Assembly (NCBI GenBank): GCA_026169045.1
Contig: JAPFDH010000128.1
Location: forward strand, 1-64,000
Source: Lachnospiraceae bacterium
Lineage (GTDB): Bacteria; Bacillota; Clostridia; Lachnospirales; Lachnospiraceae
Length of the DNA stretch: 64,000 nucleotides
Direction: 5' to 3'
Shown here: piece by piece, positions 45,755 through 54,757 of the stretch
Position numbering within the stretch: the first letter of the stretch is position 1
Layout: each line of letters starts with the position of its first letter
The notes under the pieces: model-generated
Database searches by the model: none
Seen by the model: the letters and a program-made list of their open reading frames with translations, nothing else
Told to the model about the DNA's origin: nothing
Program-made: the position numbers and the translations under genes

Positions 45755-46876
45755 TCAATCACAAGCCGCTTTAAACTCTGTCCAAACTTTATTATACGCA
45801 TCATTTGCTTCCTGACTCACATTTTCCACCATTTCCATAGATTTCCCCTCTGGAGCGACCAATAACTGAGCGGATTCTTCCGGTATCAATTCTGCTCCGG
45901 CAGTATTTGTAGAGTAATATCCCACATATTGTGTACATGCAGCACTATTCTCAGCTTCCAGAATATAATCTAAAAACTGGTATGCCGCTTCGCTGTTGGG
46001 AGCTTTTGAAGGAATAAATCCTGCAATTACACCAAATCCCAATCCCTCTTCCGGTACAACTACTTTCAAATCGGGATTTTCCTGCAATGCTGCATATACT
46101 TGCGATGTATATAAAAACGCCACAGAAGCTTCTCCATTTAACAACGCATTTTGTGTATTATCATCTTGAATCAGACGGACATTTGGTGCCAACTCCTGAA
46201 GTTTTTCCCCGGCAGCTTCAATCGTCGCCACATCTTCCGTATTCATAGATTCTCCCATGGATAAAAGGGTAATACCTGTGATAACACGCCCATTTGCCAC
46301 AAGCGCAACACTATCTGTTAAATTTTCATTCCAGAGATCGGCATATCCCTTTATTTCAAAATCAACCAATTCCGGATCATATACAATCAAAGGAATCCCT
46401 GCACCAAAAGGAACTGTATATTCATCCTCAGGATCATAAAACTGTCCCTGATACCGGCTGTCGATATTTCCGTAATTTTCCAATTTGGATGAATCCAACT
46501 TCTGCACCAATCCTTCTTTGATGGCACTTTCAATGATATAATCATCTGCAAAAATAAGATCATAATCACCGCCATCGGCAGTGCTTAACTTTTGAAGCAT
46601 AGCTTCATCTGTATCAAACTTAGAATAAACCACTTTAATTCCGGTTTTTTCTTCAAATCCATCTATAATCTCATCCGGGAACATCAAATCCCATGTAAAC
46701 AGAACCAATTCTTCCTCATTCGTTCCACTGCCTTCATCCCCGGAAGCTTCCTTGGTTTCTTCTGCATTTTCATTGGAAACGGTTCCATCCGTTGTAATAT
46801 TTCCGCATCCTGCCAGTACAGAAGATGCTGCTAAAACAGTTGCTGTTAAAAGTCCTACGCCTATTTTCTTTATCAT
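45755..46876 (-). CDS. potD: Spermidine/putrescine-binding lipoprotein
   Basis: The 373-aa lipoprotein has lipobox VLAGCG (Cys near residue 23) and a class I extracellular solute-binding fold with the PotD-type patterns LVLFTWDLMFPDEIIDGFEE, DYDLIFADDYIIESAIKEGL and IPSKAPNSEAAYQFLDYI. It captures polyamine for the PotABC permease. Glu-rich residues 27-52 are a flexible tether. ATATGGAGGATAGTT precedes the ATG. It is the last gene of potABCD. Confidence 0.94.
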   Translation of the reverse strand: MIKKIGVGLLTATVLAASSVLAGCGNITTDGTVSNENAEETKEASGDEGSGTNEEELVLFTWDLMFPDEIIDGFEEKTGIKVVYSKFDTDEAMLQKLSTADGGDYDLIFADDYIIESAIKEGLVQKLDSSKLENYGNIDSRYQGQFYDPEDEYTVPFGAGIPLIVYDPELVDFEIKGYADLWNENLTDSVALVANGRVITGITLLSMGESMNTEDVATIEAAGEKLQELAPNVRLIQDDNTQNALLNGEASVAFLYTSQVYAALQENPDLKVVVPEEGLGFGVIAGFIPSKAPNSEAAYQFLDYILEAENSAACTQYVGYYSTNTAGAELIPEESAQLLVAPEGKSMEMVENVSQEANDAYNKVWTEFKAACD

Positions 46877-46923
46877 AACTATCCTCCATATTCAAATCGT
46901 ATTTATAATTATTCCAATCCCAC

Positions 46924-47706
46924 TTATTGTCTTTTCGCCAGCTTTTTTCGAATCAACCCTGCCAAAATCAAAACAAGCACCGTAACCCCTAACATAAACG
47001 TACACAAAGCATTGATCTCCGGCGTTACACCGGTTTTCATCTGTGTATATATCTTTATGGGAAGTGTCGTCACCTTAGGTCCTGTCACAAAAATACTGAT
47101 GATTACATCATCCCATGACATAGCAAATGCCAATAAACATCCCGAAGCTACTGCTGGTAAAATCAAAGGAAGTGTAATATCAAAAAAGGTACGAATGGGT
47201 GTCGCACCCAAATCTTTTGCTGCTTCTTCCAACGATTTTTCCATGCCCACCAATCTTGCCTTTACCATCATATAAATATATGGAATACAAAATGCAGTAT
47301 GTGCAATTACCAATGTCACCATTCCGTTTGGCAGATTCAATAAATGAAAAAAGGTTAAAAAAACCATACCCAAAATAATTTCAGGAATCATAATCGGCAG
47401 CGTCGATAAATATTCCATGGGGGCTTTTGTTTTGGATTTTATTTTTGCCATTCCCACAGCTCCAACCGTTCCCAAAACAGATGCACAAAAGCAGCTTAAA
47501 ACACCCAGTATAAGACTATTTTTCACTGCCTCCCAGATTTCCTCATCCTGAAACAATTTCACATACCAATCTAAAGAAAATCCCTTCCAGGATGCGATTA
47601 ATTTCCCTTCATTAAACGAATACACAACTACCATCAGGATAGGCAGATACATAATTACCATTACTATACCCAAAAAAATACCGGGTAATTTTGTTTTATT
47701 TTTCAT
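46924..47706 (-). CDS. potC: Polyamine ABC transporter permease PotC
   Basis: The 260-aa permease has six helices and the permease loop EEAAKDLGATPIRTFFDITL (EAA motif), where it meets the ATPase. The N-terminal MYLPILMVVVYSFNEGK is typical of PotC. It begins 20 nt after potB. The ribosome site is modest (CGGGAAG before ATG 47706; a better GGAGGG lies 16 nt away). Confidence 0.94.
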   Translation of the reverse strand: MKNKTKLPGIFLGIVMVIMYLPILMVVVYSFNEGKLIASWKGFSLDWYVKLFQDEEIWEAVKNSLILGVLSCFCASVLGTVGAVGMAKIKSKTKAPMEYLSTLPIMIPEIILGMVFLTFFHLLNLPNGMVTLVIAHTAFCIPYIYMMVKARLVGMEKSLEEAAKDLGATPIRTFFDITLPLILPAVASGCLLAFAMSWDDVIISIFVTGPKVTTLPIKIYTQMKTGVTPEINALCTFMLGVTVLVLILAGLIRKKLAKRQ

Positions 47707-47725
47707 CTTCCCGACATAACCCTCC

Positions 47726-48595
47726 TTACAAAATACCTTCCAGCTCTGTAGTATGTGTAACCCTTCGATAAAGAAAAATGAGAAATGATGTCATTACCAT
47801 CAAAACCACTGCAAGTGCTGCGGCAAATGGCCAGTCGGCTCCTCTTGTCAATTGATCCTGAATCAGATTTCCCACCAGAACAATCTTATTTCCACCCAGA
47901 ATATCTGCAATGAAAAACAATCCCATAGATGGAACAAACGTTAAAATCACACCGGATAAAAGTCCCGGCATCGTTAACTTTAATGTTACCGTTACAAATG
48001 CCTTTGCTGGTGATGCACCCAAATCTCTCGCTGCTTCCACCAATGACCAATCCATTTTTTCAGCACTGGAATACACTGCCAAAATCATAAATGGCACCAA
48101 TGCATATACCATACCAATTACCACTGCCGGATAACTGTAAAGAATTTTAAGCGGAGCAATATCAATTCCAAAAAAATGAAACGTCTGGTAAATAGCTCCT
48201 TTTGCCTGTAAAAGAATCATCCATCCATACAAGCGAATCAAAGCACTGGTCCAAAATGGAATCATAAGTAACATCATCAGACGTCTCTTCCACTTGGGCG
48301 AACATTTCGCCATAAAATAACCGAATGGATAACCAATTATGGTGATAATCACCGTGGATATCACCGCCAATTTAAGAGACTGGACAAATGTTCCAAGATA
48401 CACCGGATCCAATATCTTCTTATAATTGTCCAGTGTAAATTCATTGATAACGCCAAACCCCTCTGCCCGTGTCTGAAAACTTAATATCACCATATAAATC
48501 AGGGGGCCAGCTACAAAAAGCAAAGTAAAAATATAAAGCGGTGCAACTGCCAGCCACAATTTACCGCCGTGTTTTTTCTGCTGTGTTCCCAGCAT
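47726..48595 (-). CDS. potB: Polyamine ABC transporter permease PotB
   Basis: The 289-aa permease has six helices, the N-terminal FVAGPLIYMVILSFQTRAEG and the EAA loop LVEAARDLGASPAKAFVTVT. ATG 48595 is chosen because GGGTGA lies 6 nt upstream; a GTG start at 48601 would add two residues. It begins 30 nt past potA and is 20 nt before potC in the operon. Confidence 0.93.
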   Translation of the reverse strand: MLGTQQKKHGGKLWLAVAPLYIFTLLFVAGPLIYMVILSFQTRAEGFGVINEFTLDNYKKILDPVYLGTFVQSLKLAVISTVIITIIGYPFGYFMAKCSPKWKRRLMMLLMIPFWTSALIRLYGWMILLQAKGAIYQTFHFFGIDIAPLKILYSYPAVVIGMVYALVPFMILAVYSSAEKMDWSLVEAARDLGASPAKAFVTVTLKLTMPGLLSGVILTFVPSMGLFFIADILGGNKIVLVGNLIQDQLTRGADWPFAAALAVVLMVMTSFLIFLYRRVTHTTELEGIL

Positions 48596-48624
48596 TATCA
48601 CTCACCCGAGCCCTTTCTTTTCAC

Positions 48625-49623
48625 TCATGCCAAAGATTCTTCTTTCTGACTATCTTCTCTCACCGGCACCGCATGTTCCACCTTCCAGCCAAGCCAGACA
48701 CGATCTCCTTCTGTCACATCTGCATCAATGCCATGTCGGCTCGCTATTATTTGCTGTCCATCGGAAAGTTCCATCAAAAGGCGCAGCTGCCCTCCGGCAA
48801 AGGACTTTTCCTTTACAACTGCTGAATGCGGATACTCCTCGCTCCTGGAAAACAAAACATGTTCACTACGAATCGCATATGTATTTCCTTCCTTACGAAA
48901 AATATTCGCATTTCCCACAAACTGAGCCACATATGCGGTCAGAGGATGGTTATAAATCTCATTTGGTGTCCCAATCTGTTCAAAAACACCCTGATTCATT
49001 ACTGCAATCCGGTCAGACATATTGATGGCTTCCTCTTGATCATGGGTGATATAGATAAACGTAATCCCCAGTTTTTTCTGCAGCCGTTTCAATTCAACCT
49101 GCATTTGACGCCTGAGCTGAAGATCCAAGGCTCCTAGAGGTTCATCCAAAAGAAGTACTTTCGGATTATTTACCAGTGCTCTGGCAATGGCAACTCTCTG
49201 CTTTTGTCCTCCCGACAATTCCGACGGATATCTCTTCCCATATCCAGTAAGCTGGACAAGAGAAAGCGCTTCTTCCACCTTTTTTTTCTGTTCTGCTTTA
49301 GGAACCTTACGTATTTTCAACCCATACGCAATATTCGCTGCCACATCCATATGTGGAAAAAGGGCATAATTCTGAAACACAGTGTTCACGTCTCTCTTAT
49401 GAGGTTCCAGGTTTGTCACATCCTGCCCTTCCAAAATCACTTGCCCCTCATCCGGTGTCTCCAAACCTGCAACAATACGAAGAGTAGTCGTCTTTCCACA
49501 TCCGGAAGATCCCAGAAGCGTAATAAATTCTCCTTTTCCAATGTCCAAACTGATCCCTTTAAGGACATTCGTTTCTCCGAAGCTCTTTTTTATATTCTTC
49601 AGCGACAATAATACCTCTTTCAA
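48625..49623 (-). CDS. potA: Polyamine ABC transporter ATPase PotA
   Basis: The 332-aa ATPase has Walker [15 protein letters not shown] (about residue 35), signature [15 protein letters not shown], Walker [17 protein letters not shown] and a C-terminal TOBE-type domain (about 240-330). It powers PotBCD uptake. The start at 49623 has no strong ribosome site (GATTTGAAAGAGG). It is the first gene of the operon. Confidence 0.96.
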   Translation of the reverse strand: MKEVLLSLKNIKKSFGETNVLKGISLDIGKGEFITLLGSSGCGKTTTLRIVAGLETPDEGQVILEGQDVTNLEPHKRDVNTVFQNYALFPHMDVAANIAYGLKIRKVPKAEQKKKVEEALSLVQLTGYGKRYPSELSGGQKQRVAIARALVNNPKVLLLDEPLGALDLQLRRQMQVELKRLQKKLGITFIYITHDQEEAINMSDRIAVMNQGVFEQIGTPNEIYNHPLTAYVAQFVGNANIFRKEGNTYAIRSEHVLFSRSEEYPHSAVVKEKSFAGGQLRLLMELSDGQQIIASRHGIDADVTEGDRVWLGWKVEHAVPVREDSQKEESLA

Positions 49624-49720
49624 ATCTGTATCCCATACCTTTCTGCTCTTGTATATCCCTTAATTTTTCATATACATCAGAGCAAACTACAAAAATTCTC
49701 ATTTACATGCAGTCCCATTT

Positions 49721-49790
49721 ATTATAATAGTTTCCATAGTAAAAATCAATTCTTTTCCCACCCACACCCCTTATGCAATGTAACAGTTAC
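49721..49790 (-). promoter_or_regulatory. potABCD promoter with upstream dyad
   Basis: TTGATT (49749-49744) and TATAAT (49726-49721) are separated by 17 nt. The 11-bp dyad GTAAC-A-GTTAC (49780-49790) lies about 30 bp upstream of the -35 hexamer and may be an operator. Transcription should begin near 49714. Confidence 0.75.
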
Positions 49791-49806
49791 CATACAATCA
49801 CATAAG

Positions 49807-49874
49807 AAAATACGGCAGCTTTGTTAAACACAGGGAACACATTCCCGCTGTTTTCAATAGTTTGCCGTATTTTC
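49807..49874 (-). terminator. Two-tier terminator of the 78-aa membrane protein gene
   Basis: The outer stem AAAATACGGCA/TGCCGTATTTT encloses an inner stem CAGCGGGAA/TTCCCTGTG. On the minus strand it ends in TATTTTC. It lies 20 nt past the gene stop, so it insulates the pot promoter from the gene upstream. Confidence 0.7.
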
Positions 49875-49893
49875 CAAAATAAACCCTGATATT

Positions 49894-50130
49894 CTATTGT
49901 TTGTTCTTCCTTTTTTTGATTCTTTCGTTCTTTACATATGGGACTACTTCGTGGAGCAGCAGTCCCAATCCAATCACCAATAATAATACGGAAAAGATAT
50001 TATCAAAGAAACTTACCTCCTCCGCTACATAGTCAGACGAAAAGGCATATGCCAAAATGCGATCCACTTCATAAAACACCCCTGCGCAAATGATCGTTGC
50101 CACACTTACCACTATTTTCTTTAGATTCAT
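49894..50130 (-). CDS. Small two-helix membrane protein (78 aa)
   Basis: The protein has two hydrophobic segments (IVVSVATIICAGVFY and IFSVLLLVIGLGLLLHEVV) and a strongly basic tail (KNERIKKRKNKQ) that should stay in the cytoplasm. GGGGAGGGAAGAG precedes the ATG, which is strong support. TTGACA lies 50 nt upstream with a poor -10. It has its own terminator. The family is not recognised. Confidence 0.7.
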   Translation of the reverse strand: MNLKKIVVSVATIICAGVFYEVDRILAYAFSSDYVAEEVSFFDNIFSVLLLVIGLGLLLHEVVPYVKNERIKKRKNKQ

Positions 50131-50400
50131 CTCTTCCCTCCCCTTTCATCAACAAAATCAGAGAAAATCGAATTTCTGTCAAGATTTTCTATGACTAATC
50201 CATTGTTCCGTTTCAATAAAATATTATTTTTAATATATTTATATCATATCATCCCACTCTTTTTTTGTAAATTTACATTTTATAACAACTACCCTTTCTC
50301 TTTCAATGTCGATGTTATTGTATCCTTTTCACTTTTCCTATTCTTTAAATTTCCATCTGCAAAGAGAAATTTATCTATACCCGATCAGGCAAAAGAACGT
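50131..50400. other. AT-rich divergent intergenic region
   Basis: This stretch separates the leftward 78-aa gene and the rightward 75-aa gene. An 82-codon plus-strand frame (50191-50439) exists, but it has no ribosome site and a hydrophobic, low-complexity translation, so I do not call it. No RNA structure stands out. Confidence 0.4.
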
Positions 50401-50430
50401 TTGACAAAGAAATTACTCCCGTCTTATAAT
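50401..50430 (+). promoter_or_regulatory. Promoter of the 75-aa protein gene
   Basis: Perfect TTGACA (50401-50406) and TATAAT (50425-50430) hexamers are 18 nt apart, 62 nt before the start codon. Confidence 0.85.
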
Positions 50431-50492
50431 ACTCCTTGACCCTGCTATACATTTTTCTATTACTTCATTCAGATACAGAAAGGAATCCAAAC

Positions 50493-50720
50493 ATGAACCC
50501 ATTAAAATTAATGCAACTTCAAAATGCGTTTAAACAATTTCAGATCCGTCATCCAAAATTACCTATGTTTTTTCAGGATATGTTTCAGAATCACATGAAA
50601 GAGGGCACCATATTGGAGTTTAAAGTCATTGATCCCGATGGTCATGAACATATAGCTAATATGAGGGTTTTAAAGGAAGATCTGCAAATGGTGGAAGATT
50701 TAAAAGATATCCGCCAATAA
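50493..50720 (+). CDS. Small cytoplasmic protein (75 aa), function unknown
   Basis: The protein has a helical N-terminal half (LKLMQLQNAFKQFQIRHPKL) and a C-terminal half with three short strands (GTILEFKVIDPDGHEHIANM). It recalls short conserved proteins that sit alone in Clostridial genomes. ATG 50493 follows AGAAAGGAATCCAAAC; the longer frame to 50436 lacks a site. Strong promoter and terminator flanks support a real, well-expressed gene. Confidence 0.8.
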   Translation: MNPLKLMQLQNAFKQFQIRHPKLPMFFQDMFQNHMKEGTILEFKVIDPDGHEHIANMRVLKEDLQMVEDLKDIRQ

Positions 50721-50744
50721 TAATCTCTCCTATTAATCCTATAT

Positions 50745-50788
50745 AAAAGAGTCAGATTTCCTCTTCAGCAAGGAATTCTGACTCTTTT
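50745..50788. terminator. Bidirectional terminator between the 75-aa gene and aepX
   Basis: AAAAGAGTCAGA pairs with TCTGACTCTTTT. It ends the rightward 75-aa gene and the leftward AEP operon. The A/T-rich stem base supplies the T-run on both strands. Confidence 0.75.
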
Positions 50789-50789
50789 G

Positions 50790-50806
50790 ATTTACACACA
50801 AACAAC
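50790..50806 (+). repeat. Short remnant (E) of the double-hairpin repeat
   Basis: TTTACACACAAACAAC matches the left edge of the complete copies (TTTACGCACAGACAAC) with three changes. It starts 2 nt past terminator 50745-50788, the same placement as the others, and then runs into aepX. Confidence 0.45.
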
Positions 50807-50818
50807 TGACAATTATTA

Positions 50819-52123
50819 CTATTCCTCATCAATTAATCGAATCACATCTTTAAATGGCATCAATCTGTCATCCACTTCTTTTGCCCGATGATGCTTTAAA
50901 ATATCTGATGCCACACTCTGCATAGCCGGAAATGCAGCACGGGTCAGCTGATTCGCATAAATAACTATATTGACTCCATGAGCTGCTAATTCTTCCTCTG
51001 TCACCTGATTAAAGGAAGTAGGAACAACTACAATAGGTGTCTCCTGATTTTCCTTACGGAATGTATCACAAAATTCAAAAATTTCATCCGGATCCTTTTT
51101 TCTGGAATGAATCATGATTCCATCCGCACCAGCCTTTACATAGGCAAATGCTCTGGATAATGCATCTTCCATTCCTTTTTCCAGTATCAGACTTTCTATA
51201 CGGGCTATAATCATGAAATCTTTGCTGCGAAGTGCTGCTTTTCCCGCTTTGATTTTTTCACAAAAACCTTCAATGGTATCCTGTGTCTGTTCCACTTCCG
51301 TTCCAAACAGGCTGTTTTTCTTTAAACCAGTCTTATCTTCAATAATGACTGCTGAAATCCCCATACGTTCCATGGTTCTGACATTGTATACAAAATGTTC
51401 AATAAGACCACCGGTATCTCCATCTAATATAATCGGCTTTGTGGAGACATCCATAATTTCATCAATAGTACGCATACGGCTGGACATATCCACCAACTCA
51501 ATATCCGGTTTTCCTTTCGCAGTGGAATCACACAGAGAAGAAACCCACTGGGCATCATACTGATCCAATCCTCCGTCTGCTTCGGATTCTACAATGGTTT
51601 TTTCACAAATCAGGGATGTGATACCATTATGAACTTCCAAAGCACGGACAATCGGCCGTAATTTTAAAACCTCCCGCAAGCGGCGACGACGAAATTCCGG
51701 CATTGCCAACTGATCCTTCAAATCCTTTTCTACTTTTTTCACACGGTCGTTGACAGTATAGGGAACTTCAATCAATTCTCCTCCCCATTCCTTTAAAACT
51801 TCAATAACCTCTTCCCGAATCAATTTTTGTTCATTCCATTTCCAATTATCTCCATGAATAACATAATTTGGACGATATTTCCTCAGGTTTTCTTTATATG
51901 ATACTGTTTTTTGTTCCACTACCTGAGAAATTCCCGGCAGATTGCGGAAGACATTCATCCGTTCTTCAAAAGGAACAGTCGGGTACCGGTCAAAACGAAG
52001 AATAGCCTCGTCACTGTATACTCCCACAATTACATCACCATATTTCTTTGCCTCTTCCAAAATATTTCTATGTCCTTCATGAATAACTTCTGAACTGAAT
52101 ACTGCGTAAATTGTTTTATTCAT
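50819..52123 (-). CDS. aepX: Phosphoenolpyruvate mutase fused to a cytidylyltransferase-like domain
   Basis: The 434-aa protein has two domains. Residues 1-130 are a cytidylyltransferase fold with HEGH at residues 15-18 and GVYSDEAI. Residues about 145-434 are PEP mutase, with ILDGDTGG and IIEDKTGLKKNSLFG (about residue 268), which includes the conserved Lys and Asn. The mutase makes phosphonopyruvate by C-P bond formation. The N-terminal domain may activate a phosphonate or alcohol with CTP. ATG 52123 has AAGGA 9 nt upstream; an ATG at 52141 overlaps the aepY stop. It is the last gene of aepZ-aepY-aepX. Confidence 0.93.
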   Translation of the reverse strand: MNKTIYAVFSSEVIHEGHRNILEEAKKYGDVIVGVYSDEAILRFDRYPTVPFEERMNVFRNLPGISQVVEQKTVSYKENLRKYRPNYVIHGDNWKWNEQKLIREEVIEVLKEWGGELIEVPYTVNDRVKKVEKDLKDQLAMPEFRRRRLREVLKLRPIVRALEVHNGITSLICEKTIVESEADGGLDQYDAQWVSSLCDSTAKGKPDIELVDMSSRMRTIDEIMDVSTKPIILDGDTGGLIEHFVYNVRTMERMGISAVIIEDKTGLKKNSLFGTEVEQTQDTIEGFCEKIKAGKAALRSKDFMIIARIESLILEKGMEDALSRAFAYVKAGADGIMIHSRKKDPDEIFEFCDTFRKENQETPIVVVPTSFNQVTEEELAAHGVNIVIYANQLTRAAFPAMQSVASDILKHHRAKEVDDRLMPFKDVIRLIDEE

Positions 52124-52137
52124 TTCCCACTTTCCTT

Positions 52138-53292
52138 TCATACAGACTGATGATAGTTCATAAACTGATCTCCGTTTTCCTTGGCACTTTCCTTTGGTCT
52201 TCCCAGATCTTCTCTTGCTCCCAATGCCACTTTAACTTCGATGAAAACCGGACCAGATAATTCACAACATTCATCCAGTGCCAGTCTCAGTTCCATCTCA
52301 TTTTTTACAGAATAGGCATGCATATATCCGAGACTCTCTGCCACTTTTTTCCAATTTGTGTGTACCGCTCCTGTAGCCATTCCTCCCACGGATTCATGGG
52401 CCCGATTATTCAATACCAGATGTACAAAATTCTTCGGATGATTTTCTCCGATAAACGCCATTGCGCCCAGATGCATCAGTGCTGCCCCGTCTCCATCCAG
52501 ACAATAAACCCGCTTATCCGGTCTGGATTTGGCATATCCCAAAGCGATCATAGAAGCATGTCCCATGGATCCCACGGTCAGAAACGCCTGGCTGTGGTGA
52601 CCTTTTCGCGCATCCAGCTGTTCATACAGTTCTCTCGATATCTTTCCGGTAGTAGATACCACTACCTCCTCTTTATTCAAATGATCCGCAAAAATTCCAA
52701 TGGCATCTTCCCGCTTCATTGTATAAGGCTCATCTTTACCAAAATAGCTGTCTGACTTTCTATTCTCACTTTCCAGATTTTCTTTTTCGAATGTTCCCTT
52801 TTTTATAACAACGGCATAAGGTTTTCTATCATCCAGAGCCGTCCATGCCCGATCTAAAATTTCCTTCATTTCCTCTTCTGATGTTTCGCTTCCGATAACA
52901 TCACAGGAAATTCCCAGTTGATTTAACAGAGGAATCGTCACTTCTCCCTGAAATACATGCTGTGGTTCATCCTTCTTTCCCGGTTCTCCACGGTATCCCA
53001 CAAAAAATAAAACCGGAATTTGATAAACCTTTTCATGAATCAGACTGCAAATAGGATTCACTGCATTTCCAATTCCACTGTTCTGCATATATACCAGGCA
53101 TGGCTTTTTCTCCGCCAGATAATGACCTGCCGCCAATCCCACTGCAGCTCCTTCATTGGCAGGGACTTCATGGCAATCTGCATATTTTTTTTCCAAACAT
53201 TTACAAAACACAGATAAGGTACTGTCCGGTACCCCCACAAAATGTCCGATTCCTCTTTTCATTAACTCACTTATTAACCAGGTTGCTTTCAT
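52138..53292 (-). CDS. aepY: Phosphonopyruvate decarboxylase
   Basis: The 384-aa thiamine-diphosphate enzyme converts phosphonopyruvate to phosphonoacetaldehyde and pulls the mutase equilibrium forward. The N-terminal half has GIGHFVGVPDSTLSVFCKCL and the Glu-containing EVPANEGAAVGLAAG. The cofactor motif runs from YCLDGDGAALMHLGAMAFIG to LVLNN (about residues 265-297). AGAGAGGAAAAGCAAA precedes the ATG. It lies 44 nt past aepZ, and its stop codon overlaps an alternative aepX ATG. Confidence 0.95.
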   Translation of the reverse strand: MKATWLISELMKRGIGHFVGVPDSTLSVFCKCLEKKYADCHEVPANEGAAVGLAAGHYLAEKKPCLVYMQNSGIGNAVNPICSLIHEKVYQIPVLFFVGYRGEPGKKDEPQHVFQGEVTIPLLNQLGISCDVIGSETSEEEMKEILDRAWTALDDRKPYAVVIKKGTFEKENLESENRKSDSYFGKDEPYTMKREDAIGIFADHLNKEEVVVSTTGKISRELYEQLDARKGHHSQAFLTVGSMGHASMIALGYAKSRPDKRVYCLDGDGAALMHLGAMAFIGENHPKNFVHLVLNNRAHESVGGMATGAVHTNWKKVAESLGYMHAYSVKNEMELRLALDECCELSGPVFIEVKVALGAREDLGRPKESAKENGDQFMNYHQSV

Positions 53293-53336
53293 TTTGCTTT
53301 TCCTCTCTCTATCAATTGTTTAAGATAAAAATCTGT

Positions 53337-54428
53337 TTATCGTTTATATTCTTTCACATAGTTACAAATCTCAGTCCGTACCCGTTCCATATCTTCTACA
53401 GTCAAATCCCCAATGTTTCCGATTCGAAATGCCTGATATCCAGGCAACTTTCCGCTGTATAGCAGAATACCGCGCTCTTTCATCCACTCATAAAAATGAG
53501 AAAAATCCATCCAATCAGGAATAAAATAAGTAGTTATCACCGGTGCCTGGTCTTCTTTGGAAACCGGTGCATCAAATCCCAGTTTTTCCATGGCATCACG
53601 TATCATTTTCTGTAAAAGAATATAGTGTTCGTGACGTGCAGTGATACCACCGATTTCCTCCAACTCTTTTACAGCCTGATTCAAAGCCAAAAGTACATGG
53701 GTTGGAGATGTAAAACGAAATGCTCCATGGGATTGTTCCATATCTTTCCACTGCTCATATAAATTCAATGCCAAGGTATCACTCTTTCCCTCACATCGTT
53801 CAAATGCTTCTTTCTTTCCGTAAATCAATGCTACTCCCGGAACACCATGCAGACATTTATTGGAAGAAGTAATTAAAAAATCAATACCCAGTGATTTTAA
53901 GTTCAAGTCCATACTTCCAAAACTGCTCATTGCATCTACAATACTGATTTTCTTATGACGATGAATCAATTCCATAATTTCTTCTATGTCATTTAATACA
54001 CCGGCAGTCGTCTCACAGTGAATAAATGCTACATAAGTAATATCTTCTTGTGCAATATAAGGCTCCAATTCATTCACTGGAAGTTTTTTTAATTTAGAAA
54101 ATGATTGTATTTGATATGGGATACCATGTGCTTTACAAATCTGTTCCATTCGCTCCCCATACGCTCCATTTGACAAAATGAGGACTTTTTCCTGCTTTCC
54201 TACCGATCCTTCCAGAACACTTTCCACTCCGTATGTTCCCGATCCCTGCAGAAAAACAAGAGAGTACTCTTCTTTTGATACATGGGCCAGATCCAGCAGC
54301 TTTTCTCTTAATGTTTCTACCATATCCTGATATTCCCGATCTCTCGTTCCCAGATCATACAACATAGCTTCTTTTACCGTTCTGCTGGTATTCAACGGCC
54401 CTGGTGTTAAAAGTATTTTTTGTTCCAT
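53337..54428 (-). CDS. aepZ: 2-aminoethylphosphonate-pyruvate transaminase
   Basis: The 363-aa class V aminotransferase has ILLTPGPLNTSRTVKEAML at the N-terminus, VDAMSSFGSMDLNL with the cofactor Asp, and SSNKCLHGVPG (about residue 190) with the pyridoxal-phosphate Lys. In a mutase/decarboxylase operon it most likely makes 2-aminoethylphosphonate from phosphonoacetaldehyde. The same protein in degradation clusters is called PhnW, but no phosphonatase (PhnX) is nearby. CGGAGGAAAACAAA precedes ATG 54428; the frame to 54476 lacks a site. Confidence 0.94.
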   Translation of the reverse strand: MEQKILLTPGPLNTSRTVKEAMLYDLGTRDREYQDMVETLREKLLDLAHVSKEEYSLVFLQGSGTYGVESVLEGSVGKQEKVLILSNGAYGERMEQICKAHGIPYQIQSFSKLKKLPVNELEPYIAQEDITYVAFIHCETTAGVLNDIEEIMELIHRHKKISIVDAMSSFGSMDLNLKSLGIDFLITSSNKCLHGVPGVALIYGKKEAFERCEGKSDTLALNLYEQWKDMEQSHGAFRFTSPTHVLLALNQAVKELEEIGGITARHEHYILLQKMIRDAMEKLGFDAPVSKEDQAPVITTYFIPDWMDFSHFYEWMKERGILLYSGKLPGYQAFRIGNIGDLTVEDMERVRTEICNYVKEYKR

Positions 54429-54497
54429 TTTGTTTTCCTCCGAATTATTTATGAACGTTATTTGCTCTATTTCCATTGATTTATGTTCTTATACAGA

Positions 54498-54526
54498 AGT
54501 ATAATTTCCATTATGAAAAAAGTAAA
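54498..54526 (-). promoter_or_regulatory. Promoter of the aepZYX operon
   Basis: TTTACT (54526-54521) and TATACT (54503-54498) are separated by exactly 17 nt, 70 nt before the aepZ start. No terminator or leader structure lies between. Confidence 0.6.
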
Positions 54527-54628
54527 TAGCTGAAACCACTAACAAATTCCTCATTTTTTATTGCTTTTTGTTCCATTTGTTCATTTTACAACACAATCCA
54601 CCCATTTGAGAACACCTTTTCTGTTGTT

Positions 54629-54656
54629 TTAACATTCTTTTAACATCTTTTTAACA
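54629..54656 (+). promoter_or_regulatory. Three TTAACA direct repeats, 11-bp period (PhoP-box-like)
   Basis: Exact TTAACA copies start at 54629, 54640 and 54651, so the spacing is five bases between hexamers. This matches the B. subtilis PhoP consensus of TTAACA-like repeats with 11-bp phasing. It lies about 100 bp upstream of the aepZ -35 on the opposite strand and 66 bp upstream of the thrS -35. It is flanked by two AGAACACC copies (54609 and 54672). Confidence 0.5.
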
Positions 54657-54721
54657 TTTTTCGTTTTTTTTAGAACACCATATCTTTTATCTACAAACTC
54701 ATCCGACTATAAATTTTTTGA

Positions 54722-54749
54722 TTGACAAATCTTTTTCATGTGCTATAAT
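54722..54749 (+). promoter_or_regulatory. Promoter of thrS
   Basis: TTGACA (54722-54727) and TATAAT (54744-54749) are 16 nt apart, just before the T-box leader. Confidence 0.85.
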
Positions 54750-54757
54750 GATGGGCA

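Noticed and set aside
50191..50439. An 82-codon plus-strand frame upstream of the 75-aa gene
   Set aside because: It has no ribosome site, a Phe/Leu-rich low-complexity translation, and contains the promoter of the next gene.
53337..54428. Phosphonate degradation by PhnW-PhnX
   Set aside because: No phosphonatase is present, and the operon contains PEP mutase and decarboxylase, which point to synthesis.
54629..54656. Reading the TTAACA repeats as a thrS regulatory site
   Set aside because: thrS is explained by its own promoter and T-box; phosphate control of a tRNA synthetase would be unexpected.
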